Shown: positions 1 through 9,854 of the stretch, one piece after another
Layout: the number at the start of each line of letters is the position of its first letter
Numbering within the stretch: the first letter of the stretch is position 1
Source: Steroidobacter denitrificans
GTDB taxonomy: Bacteria; Pseudomonadota; Gammaproteobacteria; Steroidobacterales; Steroidobacteraceae
Direction: 5' to 3'
Assembly: GCF_001579945.1 (NCBI RefSeq)
Contig: NZ_CP011971.1
Location: forward strand, 701,001-765,000
DNA length: 64,000 bases
Notes under the pieces: model-generated
Told to the model about the DNA's origin: nothing
Databases searched by the model: none
What the model saw: only the letters and a program-made list of their open reading frames with translations
Program-made: the position numbers and the translations under genes

Positions 1-380
1 TCGACGGCGACGTTGTTGGCGGCAACGGCGAGCAGGTTCGTTTTTGCCAAGGCTGCCAGTTCCGGAATGATTTCCAGCGAGCGGACCCGGGCGGCAAGCC
101 TGGATAGGCAGGCTGACAGGTAGCCGCTGCCGGTACCGACTTCCAGTACCATATCGTTGCTGTCGACAGCCAGGGATTGGAGGATACGCCCATGCAGCTT
201 GGCCGGTAGCATCGTTTGGCCATGGGGCAGCGGGATCGGCGCATCCATGTGCGCCAGTTCGCCATAACCTGGTGCGAACACTTCCCGATGCACCTGCCTC
301 ATGACGTCAAGTACGCGATCGTCGAACACGTTCCAAGTGCGAACTTGCTGCTCGATCATCGTGTCGCGCGCGGCTTCCAT
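1..380 (-). CDS. Protein-L-isoaspartate O-methyltransferase family protein (C-terminus outside window)
   Basis: Read on the minus strand, the protein starts MEAARDTMIEQQVRTW and runs off the left edge after about 126 residues. It carries the SAM-binding motif VLEVGTGSGYLSA and the PLPHGQTMLPAK stretch, both typical of the Pcm (isoaspartyl methyltransferase) superfamily, which repairs damaged Asp/Asn residues in proteins. The MIEQQVRTW opening matches the shorter Pcm-like paralogue often found upstream of tolC rather than the classical surE-linked Pcm; that assignment is inference because the next gene lies outside the window. The start at 380 was chosen by family length. No good Shine-Dalgarno precedes it, and an in-frame ATG seven codons in (359) is the alternative. 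Confidence 0.85.
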   Translation of the reverse strand, partial: MEAARDTMIEQQVRTWNVFDDRVLDVMRQVHREVFAPGYGELAHMDAPIPLPHGQTMLPAKLHGRILQSLAVDSNDMVLEVGTGSGYLSACLSRLAARVRSLEIIPELAALAKTNLLAVAANNVAV

Positions 381-874
381 AGTCGTGGAGGAGATATCGT
401 TGAGAGGAGCGCAAGGTTACGAACTTTGAATCCGGCACACAAGTTCAGGCGGCTGGTTCAGGCGGGCGGCTTATGACAAGCCAGCATATTGCGGCCCAGG
501 CCGGCAGATCGAAACGCCGGTCGAGCTATCCGCCGGGCCGCCGCTGAGCCGACCGGGCGCAAACCGGCGAAAATCTGCCGCCGGAGCCGCCCAGCGGACC
601 TGGCGCAGTGCTGCAACCGGCAGGTTCAGGGCTCGGCATCGGACCGCTATGAAATGACTGCCTACAATATGGTCAATCCGCAAGGCAGGAGAGCCGCCGT
701 TCGCTATGCTACCGGCGGGAAACCAGGGATTTGCGTGCGTGTCCGCCGTTTGGTTCCGAATAGGCTTGCAATCCGGGAATGGAAGGCGGGAATACGCTAA
801 CGCAAGGCGACCGACCGGGCGCTACCGGTGATGATTGGAGCGATGGTCGGGGTAATGGTTGAGTTGGCTGTTAA
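381..874. other. Intergenic region, 494 bp, no gene supported
   Basis: The stretch separates the divergent Pcm-family and GGDEF-EAL genes. Open frames exist in it on both strands, but their translations are Arg/Pro-rich, with no ribosome site and no recognisable domain. I see no convincing paired -35/-10 boxes, only an isolated TACAAT near 663 on the plus strand. It presumably holds the divergent promoters. Confidence 0.5.
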
Positions 875-3190
875 TTGGTGAGTGCCCTTATTTTGGGGAC
901 CTTGACTCTTTCACTGGTTGTTGCGGTCGTAGCGCTGCTGGCGCTGCTCGTATGGCGCGAGCTGCGGGCGGCGGCGTTGGTGCGAGCGGCAGGCCAGCTT
1001 GAAGATATCGTGCGTACCGGGCGGTTCGCGGAACGGTTGCGCGGCGGCGGCGGCGGCGCCGTTGCGCCATTCACCGACAGCGCCAACCGGCTGTTGGAAC
1101 AGGTGGCGCTGAAAGAAATGCTGATCGATGAACGTGAGCGTTCTCTCGCCGGCTTGCTGGGCGGTCTGCATGAGGCGGTGGCCGTGTATCGCGAGGCGTT
1201 CGTATTCGGCAATGAACGATTCGCTTCCTTGATGGGCCTGACGGAGGCCCGGCAGCTGGAGGGCCGGACCCTGTCCGAACTGGTCCATCCTGACTATGCC
1301 GATCTGGCACGTGAGCATCTGCGGCGTACGCTCCACGCGGAGCCGGGGCTGGAACGCCTGGAAATAGAACTGCGCCCGGAGAGCGGCTGCACCGTTCGGG
1401 CGGAGCTGACCGCGGTCAGGATCGATTATCAGAACGGCGCGGCATTACTGCTTACCGTAGTCGAGATGGGGCCGCGCGTGGCGGCGGTGCCGAGCCCGTC
1501 GCGCGCCCGTTCGACGGCGTGGGAAACACTCGATTCCCTGGGGGAAGGCGTCGTCACCACCGACATCAACGGGCGCATCGACTATCTCAATCAGGCGGGT
1601 GAACAATTGCTCGGCGTCAGCGCCGTGGACGCACTGGGCAAGGGGATCACCGATATTATCACGCTGCTCGATGAAGGCAGCCGGGGCTCCTTGGGCGATC
1701 CGGTGCGCCATTGCCTGGCAACCCAATCGAAGATCACGGCGGGACGCCGCGGGGTGATGATTTCGCACGGTGACGGCGAGGAGCGCTCCGTCGAGTTGAC
1801 GGTGACGCCGCTGAAGGGGCAGAAGGGCGATTTGCTGGGCACCGTCATCGTGGTGCGTGATGTCAGCGAATTACGCGGCATCACCAAGCAGATGTCCTAT
1901 CAGGCGAGTCATGATGCGCTCACCGGCCTGGTGAATCGCCGGGAATTCGAGCGGCGGCTGGAGGAAGTGCTGGCGATGGCGCATTCCGGCGACGGGCACC
2001 ATGTGTTGTGTTACCTGGATCTCGATCGCTTCAAGGCAGTCAACGATAGCTGCGGCCATATGGCGGGCGACGGCATGCTGCGTGAAGTCGCGGCCCTGAT
2101 CAAGGAAGCGGTGCGGGATTCCGATACGGTCGGACGTTTGGGAGGGGACGAATTCGGCATGCTGCTGGTGGGTTGTCCTCTGGACAAGGCGCGCCAGATC
2201 GCCGATGACGTGGTGCGTAGGATCAGCGAATACCGCTTTGTGTGGAAGGACAAGATATTCAATATCGGGGTCAGTGTCGGGCTGATCGAGATATCACGGG
2301 AAAGCGGCGCACCCGAAGAAGTGATGAGCGCAGCCGATTCGGCCTGCTACGTAGCAAAAAGACAGGGCAATCATGTGCACGTCTATTCGGCTCGTGACGA
2401 AGCGGTGGCGCGACATCGTGGCGAGATCCATTGGCTGCAGCAGCTGCAGTCTGCGCTGAAGGAGAATCGCTTCGAACTGCTGGCGCAGCCGATCGTAGCC
2501 ACCGCTACCGATCCGAAACAGGGACCGGCGCTGGAGGTACTGCTGCGTTTGCAGGATGAGGGCATGCCGGAGGGTATCTCACCGGTCGAGTTCTTGCGTG
2601 CGGCGGAGCGTTATCGACTGATGCCGGACGTGGATCGATGGGTCGTGCAAACGGCATTGACCGCGCTGGGCCGCGGCGGCATCCGCTTGCCCGCGCATCG
2701 CAGCCTGGCGATCAACCTGTCGGGACAAACATTGGGAGATCCGCAATTTCTGGAGTTCGTCGTGGACGTGCTGGATCGTACGGGCGTGTCGCCCAGCCAG
2801 CTGTGCTTCGAGGTGACGGAAAACTCGGTCATTACGAATATCGAGCATGCGCAGCGTTTCATCGGCGTACTGCATGGCATGGGATGCCAGTTCGCGCTGG
2901 ATGATTTCGGCCGCGGCTTGTCCTCGTTCGGCAACCTCAAAAATCTCGCGCTCGACTATTTGAAGATCGACGGCACGTTCATCCGCAATCTGGGAACCGA
3001 CAGCGTCAATCAGGCGATGGTTGCGGCCATGGTCAAGCTGGCGCGAAGCTTGAATTTCCAGGTCATCGCGGAGCAGGTCGAGGATGCGGGAGCGCTGCAG
3101 ATCGCCACCAGGATGGGCGTGGATTTCGTGCAGGGCTTCCACGTGGGCCGGCCGCAGCCGCTGGCCAGAGTGGTGGTTCGCACGACGTAG
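875..3190 (+). CDS. Membrane-anchored PAS-PAS-GGDEF-EAL cyclic-di-GMP enzyme
   Basis: The 771-residue protein has one N-terminal membrane segment (about residues 3-27), a first PAS-like region (about 90-195), a second PAS (about 213-330), a GGDEF domain (about 340-495) and an EAL domain (about 525-765). GGDEF is intact at residues 423-427 and is preceded by the RxxD inhibitory site RDSD (414-417), so it should make c-di-GMP with product feedback. In the phosphodiesterase half the signature reads EVL instead of EAL near residue 554, but the catalytic Glu, FEVTEN, DDFGRG, LKIDG and AEQVE elements remain, so activity is possible. The start is TTG 875 or the adjacent GTG 878; the upstream ATG at 854 runs into a stop. 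Ribosome site is weak. It stands alone between divergent and convergent neighbours. Confidence 0.9.
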   Translation: MVSALILGTLTLSLVVAVVALLALLVWRELRAAALVRAAGQLEDIVRTGRFAERLRGGGGGAVAPFTDSANRLLEQVALKEMLIDERERSLAGLLGGLHEAVAVYREAFVFGNERFASLMGLTEARQLEGRTLSELVHPDYADLAREHLRRTLHAEPGLERLEIELRPESGCTVRAELTAVRIDYQNGAALLLTVVEMGPRVAAVPSPSRARSTAWETLDSLGEGVVTTDINGRIDYLNQAGEQLLGVSAVDALGKGITDIITLLDEGSRGSLGDPVRHCLATQSKITAGRRGVMISHGDGEERSVELTVTPLKGQKGDLLGTVIVVRDVSELRGITKQMSYQASHDALTGLVNRREFERRLEEVLAMAHSGDGHHVLCYLDLDRFKAVNDSCGHMAGDGMLREVAALIKEAVRDSDTVGRLGGDEFGMLLVGCPLDKARQIADDVVRRISEYRFVWKDKIFNIGVSVGLIEISRESGAPEEVMSAADSACYVAKRQGNHVHVYSARDEAVARHRGEIHWLQQLQSALKENRFELLAQPIVATATDPKQGPALEVLLRLQDEGMPEGISPVEFLRAAERYRLMPDVDRWVVQTALTALGRGGIRLPAHRSLAINLSGQTLGDPQFLEFVVDVLDRTGVSPSQLCFEVTENSVITNIEHAQRFIGVLHGMGCQFALDDFGRGLSSFGNLKNLALDYLKIDGTFIRNLGTDSVNQAMVAAMVKLARSLNFQVIAEQVEDAGALQIATRMGVDFVQGFHVGRPQPLARVVVRTT

Positions 3191-3235
3191 CGTCTATGCC
3201 GCGGTCCAGCAGGATGCCGTGTAGGATCGTTGTGA

Positions 3236-3267
3236 AATAAAAACGGCGCAGCCGTGAAGCTGCGCCG
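3236..3267 (-). terminator. Rho-independent terminator of hppA
   Basis: A perfect 9-bp GC-rich stem (3244-3252 with 3259-3267, 6-nt loop) is followed on the minus strand by TTTTTATTTC. It lies about 30 bases past the hppA stop codon. There is no T-run on the plus-strand side, so it serves hppA rather than the converging GGDEF-EAL gene. Confidence 0.8.
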
Positions 3268-3295
3268 CTTGGGGAGAGGCCGGCGGGTGGGTTGC

Positions 3296-5332
<2,037 letters not shown>

Positions 5333-5461
5333 GAAAATGATCCTCCCCTTTGCGGGAAATTAGTTCTTAAAAGCTTACGTTGGACTTCGCGGCGATGCTT
5401 GCGCCGCGATGCCGAGCCTGCCGGGACCAAAGTACTTTACCGGCGGGCCGAGCTGGTAAAA

Positions 5462-6733
5462 CTATAGCACAAAGCCTTTTTTGAGCTGCTTTTTCACGGG
5501 CACATTCTTCAGGACCACATACTGCGGCAGGCCGTCCTTGTAGGGTGGGTAGTCCTCGCCGCGAATCAGGCCGGAGAGATAGCGGCGGGCCTTGGCCGTG
5601 ATATGGAATCCATCCGCAGTGATGTAGTCACGCGGCAGCATTTTTTCCTTGTTGGCGACGCTTTCGAGGTCCGCCATGCCGATTTTCCAGCGGTAAGGCC
5701 GGTCGGAGACACGCACGATCGCCGGCATGACCGCATTGTGGCCCTTGAGCGCCAGTTCCACCGCGGCCTTGCCGACCGCATAGGCCTGTTCCACGTCGAC
5801 CTTGGAGGCGATGTGCCGGGCCGCGCGCTGCAGATAGTCGGCAACCGCCCAGTGATACTTGTAGCCCAGGCGGACCTTGATCCGCTGTGCGATGAAGGGC
5901 GCCACGCCGCCGAGCTGGGCATGGCCGAAAGCGTCGCGGCCGCCTGTTTCGGAAAGAAATTTACCCGCGGCATCGCGTACGCCTTCGGAGACCACGATCG
6001 CACAGTACCCGTATTTTTCCACGCTGCGTTTTACACGCGCGCAAAAGCGATCCTCATCGAAGGCGATTTCCGGAAACAGGATGATGTGGGGTGCATCTGC
6101 GGCCTGTTCAGCGGCCAGTCCGCCGGCCGCGGCGATCCAGCCGGCATGCCGGCCCATCACTTCCAGAACGAACACCTTGGTCGATGTCTTCGCCATCGAG
6201 GCGACATCGAAGCCGGCCTCGCGGATGGATACGGCGACATACTTGGCCACCGAACCGAAGCCCGGACAGCAGTCGGTCATCGGTAGATCGTTGTCCACGG
6301 TCTTGGGGATATGAATCGCCTGAATGGGATAGCCCAGACGTTCGGCGAGTTGCGAAACCTTGAGGCAGGTGTCAGCCGAATCGCCGCCGCCGTTGTAAAA
6401 AAAATAGCCGATGTCGTGCGCCTTGAAGACCTCGATCAGACGCAGGTACTGGGTGGGATCGTCCTCGAATTTCCGGAGCTTGTAGCGGGCTGAACCGAAG
6501 GCGCCCGAGGGGGTATGCCGCAGCGCACGGATCGCGGCGGCCGATTCTCGCCGGGTATCGACCAGGTCTTCCATCAGGGCGCCGACGATGCCGTGTCGGC
6601 CGGCGTAGAGCGTTGCGATGCGTTGCGGATGCTTGCGGCAGGTTTCGATGACCCCGCAGGCCGAGGCGTTGATCACCGCGGTCACGCCGCCTGATTGGGC
6701 ATAGAAGGCATTGCGGGGTTTCATGGCGGGCAT
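5462..6733 (-). CDS. pfp: Pyrophosphate-dependent 6-phosphofructokinase
   Basis: The 423-residue protein converts fructose 6-phosphate to the 1,6-bisphosphate, reversibly, with PPi as phosphoryl donor. The PPi signature is visible. The loop reads GGGDS, where ATP enzymes have GGDGS, which places Asp at the position that excludes ATP. The catalytic loop reads PKTVDNDLP, where ATP enzymes have PGTIDND. The substrate block CCPGFGSVAKYVAVSIREA and MGRHAGWIAA follow. Length and sequence resemble the group found in Methylococcus and Xanthomonas. The start at 6733 has a weak AGGTG; the in-frame ATG at 6724 is possible. The hppA gene follows, and adk is divergent upstream, giving a compact PPi/adenylate energy module. 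Confidence 0.95.
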   Translation of the reverse strand: MPAMKPRNAFYAQSGGVTAVINASACGVIETCRKHPQRIATLYAGRHGIVGALMEDLVDTRRESAAAIRALRHTPSGAFGSARYKLRKFEDDPTQYLRLIEVFKAHDIGYFFYNGGGDSADTCLKVSQLAERLGYPIQAIHIPKTVDNDLPMTDCCPGFGSVAKYVAVSIREAGFDVASMAKTSTKVFVLEVMGRHAGWIAAAGGLAAEQAADAPHIILFPEIAFDEDRFCARVKRSVEKYGYCAIVVSEGVRDAAGKFLSETGGRDAFGHAQLGGVAPFIAQRIKVRLGYKYHWAVADYLQRAARHIASKVDVEQAYAVGKAAVELALKGHNAVMPAIVRVSDRPYRWKIGMADLESVANKEKMLPRDYITADGFHITAKARRYLSGLIRGEDYPPYKDGLPQYVVLKNVPVKKQLKKGFVL

Positions 6734-6872
6734 GCATCACCTGGACGAACGTGGCAATGAGTCAAGGATAGCGCAGCGGGTGGCTGGCCGGGCGTTCGAA
6801 ACCAAGGTTTCCTAGTACCCAGGCGCCTCGCTTTTCTGTAGGGTAGCGCCTCTTTTCTGGAGGTCCGCGCGA

Positions 6873-8063
6873 ATGATGCGTATCGTACTGTTGGGAGCCC
6901 CGGGGTCGGGCAAGGGAACACAGGCGCAACGTCTACAAGCGAAATATGGTGTGCCCCAGGTCTCTTCCGGAGATCTGCTGCGCGACGCCGTGGCGCGTGG
7001 AACGGCGCTAGGCCTGAAGGCCAAGGCGGCGATGGATTCCGGGCAACTCGTTTCCGACGATATCGTGCTGGGATTGATCCGGGATCGCCTTGGCCGTCCC
7101 GATGCGGCGAACGGCTTCATCCTCGATGGCTTTCCCCGCAATATCGATCAGGCCAAGGCGCTGAGCAAACTGTTGGAGGACATAGGACAGCCCCTGGAGG
7201 TCGTGCTGTTGCTCGACGTGCGCCGGCAATCCCTGGCCCGGCGTCTGACCGGACGGCGCAGCTGCCCCAAATGCGGCGCGATCTACAATATTCATTCGCT
7301 GCCGGCCGGCGTCATGACCTGCGCGCGCGATGGAACGGAACTCTATCAGCGGCCCGATGACAAGGAAGAAGTCATCGATAAGCGCCTGGAGGTCTACGAG
7401 CGGCAGACCCGGCCGCTGGTCCGGCATTACACGCGGCTGGGTTTGCTGCGGGCGGTCGCGGGCGAAGGTGAGCAGGATGAAGTATTCGAGCGCATGGAAT
7501 CCGCCGCGCTGACCAGGCCCGTCTCATCGGCAGCAGTGCGGGTCGGCCGCAAGTCGGCCAAGCGCACGCCGCGATCTGCGAAACCGGTGCGATCGAGGAC
7601 GATCCGCCCTGCCGGCGGAGCGGCGAAATCCAAGACGGCGAAATCCAAGGCATCGAGTCCGGTGGTCCGGCCGGCGAAATCATCAGGTAAGAAGGCGGTC
7701 GCCAAGGCCCGGCCGGCGGGTACGGTGATCCGGAAAGCAAAGTCCGCCGGCAAGACGGCGCTGCGCAAGGCAGGCGTCAAAGCGACCAAGACAGCCAAGG
7801 TAGCCAAGGCCGCCAAGGCCGCTGCGAGCAAGACGGCTAAGGTGGCCGCGAGCGCAAGGAAGCCGGCCACGGTCACCGCAAGAAGGAAGGCCGGAACGAC
7901 GAAGAAGCTGTCCAGGAAAGCCGCCAGGCCGACGGCAAGAACAGCGCTAGGCCGCAAGACTGCGAAGCAGCGCACGGCACGGGCGCCTCGCGCGGCCGGC
8001 AGCCGCGGGGTACGCCGCGGGGCAGCAGGGAAAACAGCCAAAAAAGCGGCAAGGAAGAAATAA
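6873..8063 (+). CDS. adk: Adenylate kinase with long Lys/Ala-rich histone-like C-terminal tail
   Basis: Residues 1 to about 212 are a complete long-form adenylate kinase (AMP + ATP to 2 ADP). They include the P-loop GAPGSGKGT (8-16), the AMP-site DGFPRN, and a LID with C131, C134, C150 and D153, the same Cys-Cys-Cys-Asp zinc set known from Bacillus-type enzymes. Residues about 215-396 are an extra tail of roughly 180 residues built from Lys, Ala, Arg, Thr and Ser, resembling histone H1 / AlgP-type PAKKA regions. Such tails usually bind DNA or RNA; here the role is unknown. The frame is continuous and GC content is unchanged across the junction. GGAGG at 6859-6863 sets the start at 6873, with a second ATG immediately after. 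Confidence 0.95.
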   Translation: MMRIVLLGAPGSGKGTQAQRLQAKYGVPQVSSGDLLRDAVARGTALGLKAKAAMDSGQLVSDDIVLGLIRDRLGRPDAANGFILDGFPRNIDQAKALSKLLEDIGQPLEVVLLLDVRRQSLARRLTGRRSCPKCGAIYNIHSLPAGVMTCARDGTELYQRPDDKEEVIDKRLEVYERQTRPLVRHYTRLGLLRAVAGEGEQDEVFERMESAALTRPVSSAAVRVGRKSAKRTPRSAKPVRSRTIRPAGGAAKSKTAKSKASSPVVRPAKSSGKKAVAKARPAGTVIRKAKSAGKTALRKAGVKATKTAKVAKAAKAAASKTAKVAASARKPATVTARRKAGTTKKLSRKAARPTARTALGRKTAKQRTARAPRAAGSRGVRRGAAGKTAKKAARKK

Positions 8064-8159
8064 ACCCGGGGTTGCTGCAGGAGGGGCAACCCGGCCGCGG
8101 TGATCCCTTCATGAGGATTCTTCGGCGGTCGTTCTCGACGATGGAATAGGGGGATGGGA

Positions 8160-9263
8160 TCAGGCTCCGGCGAGTGCGGCCAGGTGCTCGCCGATCACTT
8201 CGCGGCGCCATCCCTTCGTCAGGCGCTCGGCATGACCCGAGAACACCAGGCGCTCGACATCGCGACGTGTCGCGAGCAGTTCGGGACTGATGCGCAACTC
8301 CTGGGCTTGGGTGCGTACGAAGTTCATGAGCCGCGTCACTTGTGAGAGCTGTTGTGGTTCGGGCCGCTGCGGCAGTGTTGCGGGCGCTTCGGCGTCCGCC
8401 ATGCCGCACCCTTGCTCCACCAGCGACAATAGTTCCGCGCCTCGACGGCGAATGACACCGGCAGGCAGGGTGCGGATCCGCCCGAGATCCTGGATGCTCG
8501 CGGGCAGACGCTCGGCGATCTCGCGCAGGGCGTCATCGGTAAGAATCCAGCCTCGAGGCTTGTCGTGCCTCATTGCGGTGTTTTCACGCCATTGCGCCAG
8601 CAGCTTCGCAGTGGCGCGCTGCTCGGGTTGCAGCCGGTCCAATCCCTTGAGCCGTTGCCATGCAGTCCGCGGATCGGTTCGGTGCAACTCCAGACGTTCG
8701 AGTTCGCATGTCTCCTCAAGCAGCCATTCCAGCCGGCCGGCCGCCTCCAGGGCGTTACGCAGATCCAGATACAAGGGCACAAGATAACGTACGTCGTCGG
8801 CGGCATAGCGCAGTTGCTCCTCGCTGAGCGGCCGTCGCGACCAGTCCGCACGTGTATGAGCCTTTGCCAGGGTAACGCTCAGGCGTTCGGCAACGAGCGG
8901 CCCGTAGCCGATCTGCGCGGGGTAGCCGAGCAGGGCTGCTGCGATCTGGGTGTCGAACACCGGACCTGGCGGGCCCGATGGGCTGGTCAAGGAGATCACT
9001 TCGTAGTCCTGGCGCGCCGCATGCAGCACCTTGGTGCATTCGCGGTTTGCAAGCAGTTGCCATAGCGGCTGCAGATCGGGTATCGCCAGCGGATCGATGA
9101 GCGTACAGAAATCCGGCGTGGCGGCTTGAATGAGGCAGAGCTGAGGGAAATAGGTGCTCTCGCGCATGAATTCGGTGTCGAGAGCAAGGAAACGAGCGGC
9201 CGACAGCCGCTCCAGGGCCAACAGGAGATCGGCGGACGTAGCTATGGGAAGCGTGGCTTGCAT
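8160..9263 (-). CDS. rnd: Ribonuclease D
   Basis: The 367-residue 3'-5' exoribonuclease trims the 3' ends of tRNA precursors and other small RNAs. The DEDDy active site is present in order: LDTEF (Exo I), FDTQIAAALLG (Exo II) and YAADDVRYL (Exo III). A first HRDC nucleic-acid-binding region (about residues 210-285) follows, then a second C-terminal helical region, which matches the two-HRDC layout of gammaproteobacterial RNase D. Ribosome site is weak. It is divergent from the membrane protein gene at 9337, and a good -10 box lies 42 bases upstream. Confidence 0.95.
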   Translation of the reverse strand: MQATLPIATSADLLLALERLSAARFLALDTEFMRESTYFPQLCLIQAATPDFCTLIDPLAIPDLQPLWQLLANRECTKVLHAARQDYEVISLTSPSGPPGPVFDTQIAAALLGYPAQIGYGPLVAERLSVTLAKAHTRADWSRRPLSEEQLRYAADDVRYLVPLYLDLRNALEAAGRLEWLLEETCELERLELHRTDPRTAWQRLKGLDRLQPEQRATAKLLAQWRENTAMRHDKPRGWILTDDALREIAERLPASIQDLGRIRTLPAGVIRRRGAELLSLVEQGCGMADAEAPATLPQRPEPQQLSQVTRLMNFVRTQAQELRISPELLATRRDVERLVFSGHAERLTKGWRREVIGEHLAALAGA

Positions 9264-9304
9264 GAAGGTGCGTGTACAATCGGCCTGGGGATGACCGCAT
9301 CGAT

Positions 9305-9331
9305 ATTATAGGCGCCGCGCCGGCTTCTCGA
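9305..9331 (-). promoter_or_regulatory. Candidate promoter of rnd
   Basis: On the minus strand a perfect TATAAT lies at 9310-9305. The best -35 match (TCGAGA, 9331-9326) is poor and only 15 bases away. The distance from the -10 box to the rnd start codon, about 42 bases, is reasonable. The call rests mainly on the -10 box. Confidence 0.35.
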
Positions 9332-9336
9332 CTCAC

Positions 9337-9843
9337 ATGCTGAGACTTCTGCAAACCTTCGTCGATATCGCACTGTGGCGTAAGGGACCTCAGGATCTGC
9401 CGGCTTCCACGGTGTTGGCGTCGATGGTGCTGTTCATGTACGTGGCCATCGAGTTCATCGGCGTGCAGATGTTCGATTTGAGCCTGCGCGCCGCGGTGGT
9501 CTTCATTGGTGTGGATGTGCTGATGATCAGCGGATGGCTATGGCTGGTCTTGGCGTTTTTCGGACGCCGCCAGCGATTCGTTCAGACCATCACTGCGACC
9601 CTGGGCGTAGGCGTGATGATCCTCATACTGGATATCACGGTGCGCGCACTGCAGATCGGGCTGGGTCTGGGCAATGACCTGGCGAGCAACTGGTTGTTGC
9701 TGCGATTTCTGATCATCGCGCTGGTCATGGGAAGGATTTTCATGCATGCACTGGACCGTGGCCTGATGACCGGGATGGCGCTCACCGTGGCGATCATCTA
9801 TTCGACCGAAGCGGTCGCCCAGATCATGCTCGGCGCCGTCTGA
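9337..9843 (+). CDS. Small polytopic membrane protein of unknown function
   Basis: I do not recognise a functional family. The 168-residue protein has four to five hydrophobic segments (about residues 25-45, 50-72, 82-105, 118-135 and 143-165), separated by short charged loops such as FFGRRQRF. The N-terminus MLRLLQTFVDIALWRKGPQDLPAS is amphipathic and likely cytoplasmic. It has no signal peptide, cysteines or metal motif. The mpl gene starts 11 bases after its stop, so the two are probably co-transcribed, a hint of a link to envelope or peptidoglycan recycling. That link is inference. Confidence 0.75.
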   Translation: MLRLLQTFVDIALWRKGPQDLPASTVLASMVLFMYVAIEFIGVQMFDLSLRAAVVFIGVDVLMISGWLWLVLAFFGRRQRFVQTITATLGVGVMILILDITVRALQIGLGLGNDLASNWLLLRFLIIALVMGRIFMHALDRGLMTGMALTVAIIYSTEAVAQIMLGAV

Positions 9844-9854
9844 CAGGGATCGCG

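Noticed and set aside
489..800. 103-codon open frame between the first two genes
   Set aside because: The Arg-rich translation has no recognisable domain and no Shine-Dalgarno, and another open frame overlaps it on the minus strand.
8069..8092. Terminator after adk
   Set aside because: GGGTTGC/GCAACCC can pair over 7 bp, but the loop is 10 bases and no T-run follows.
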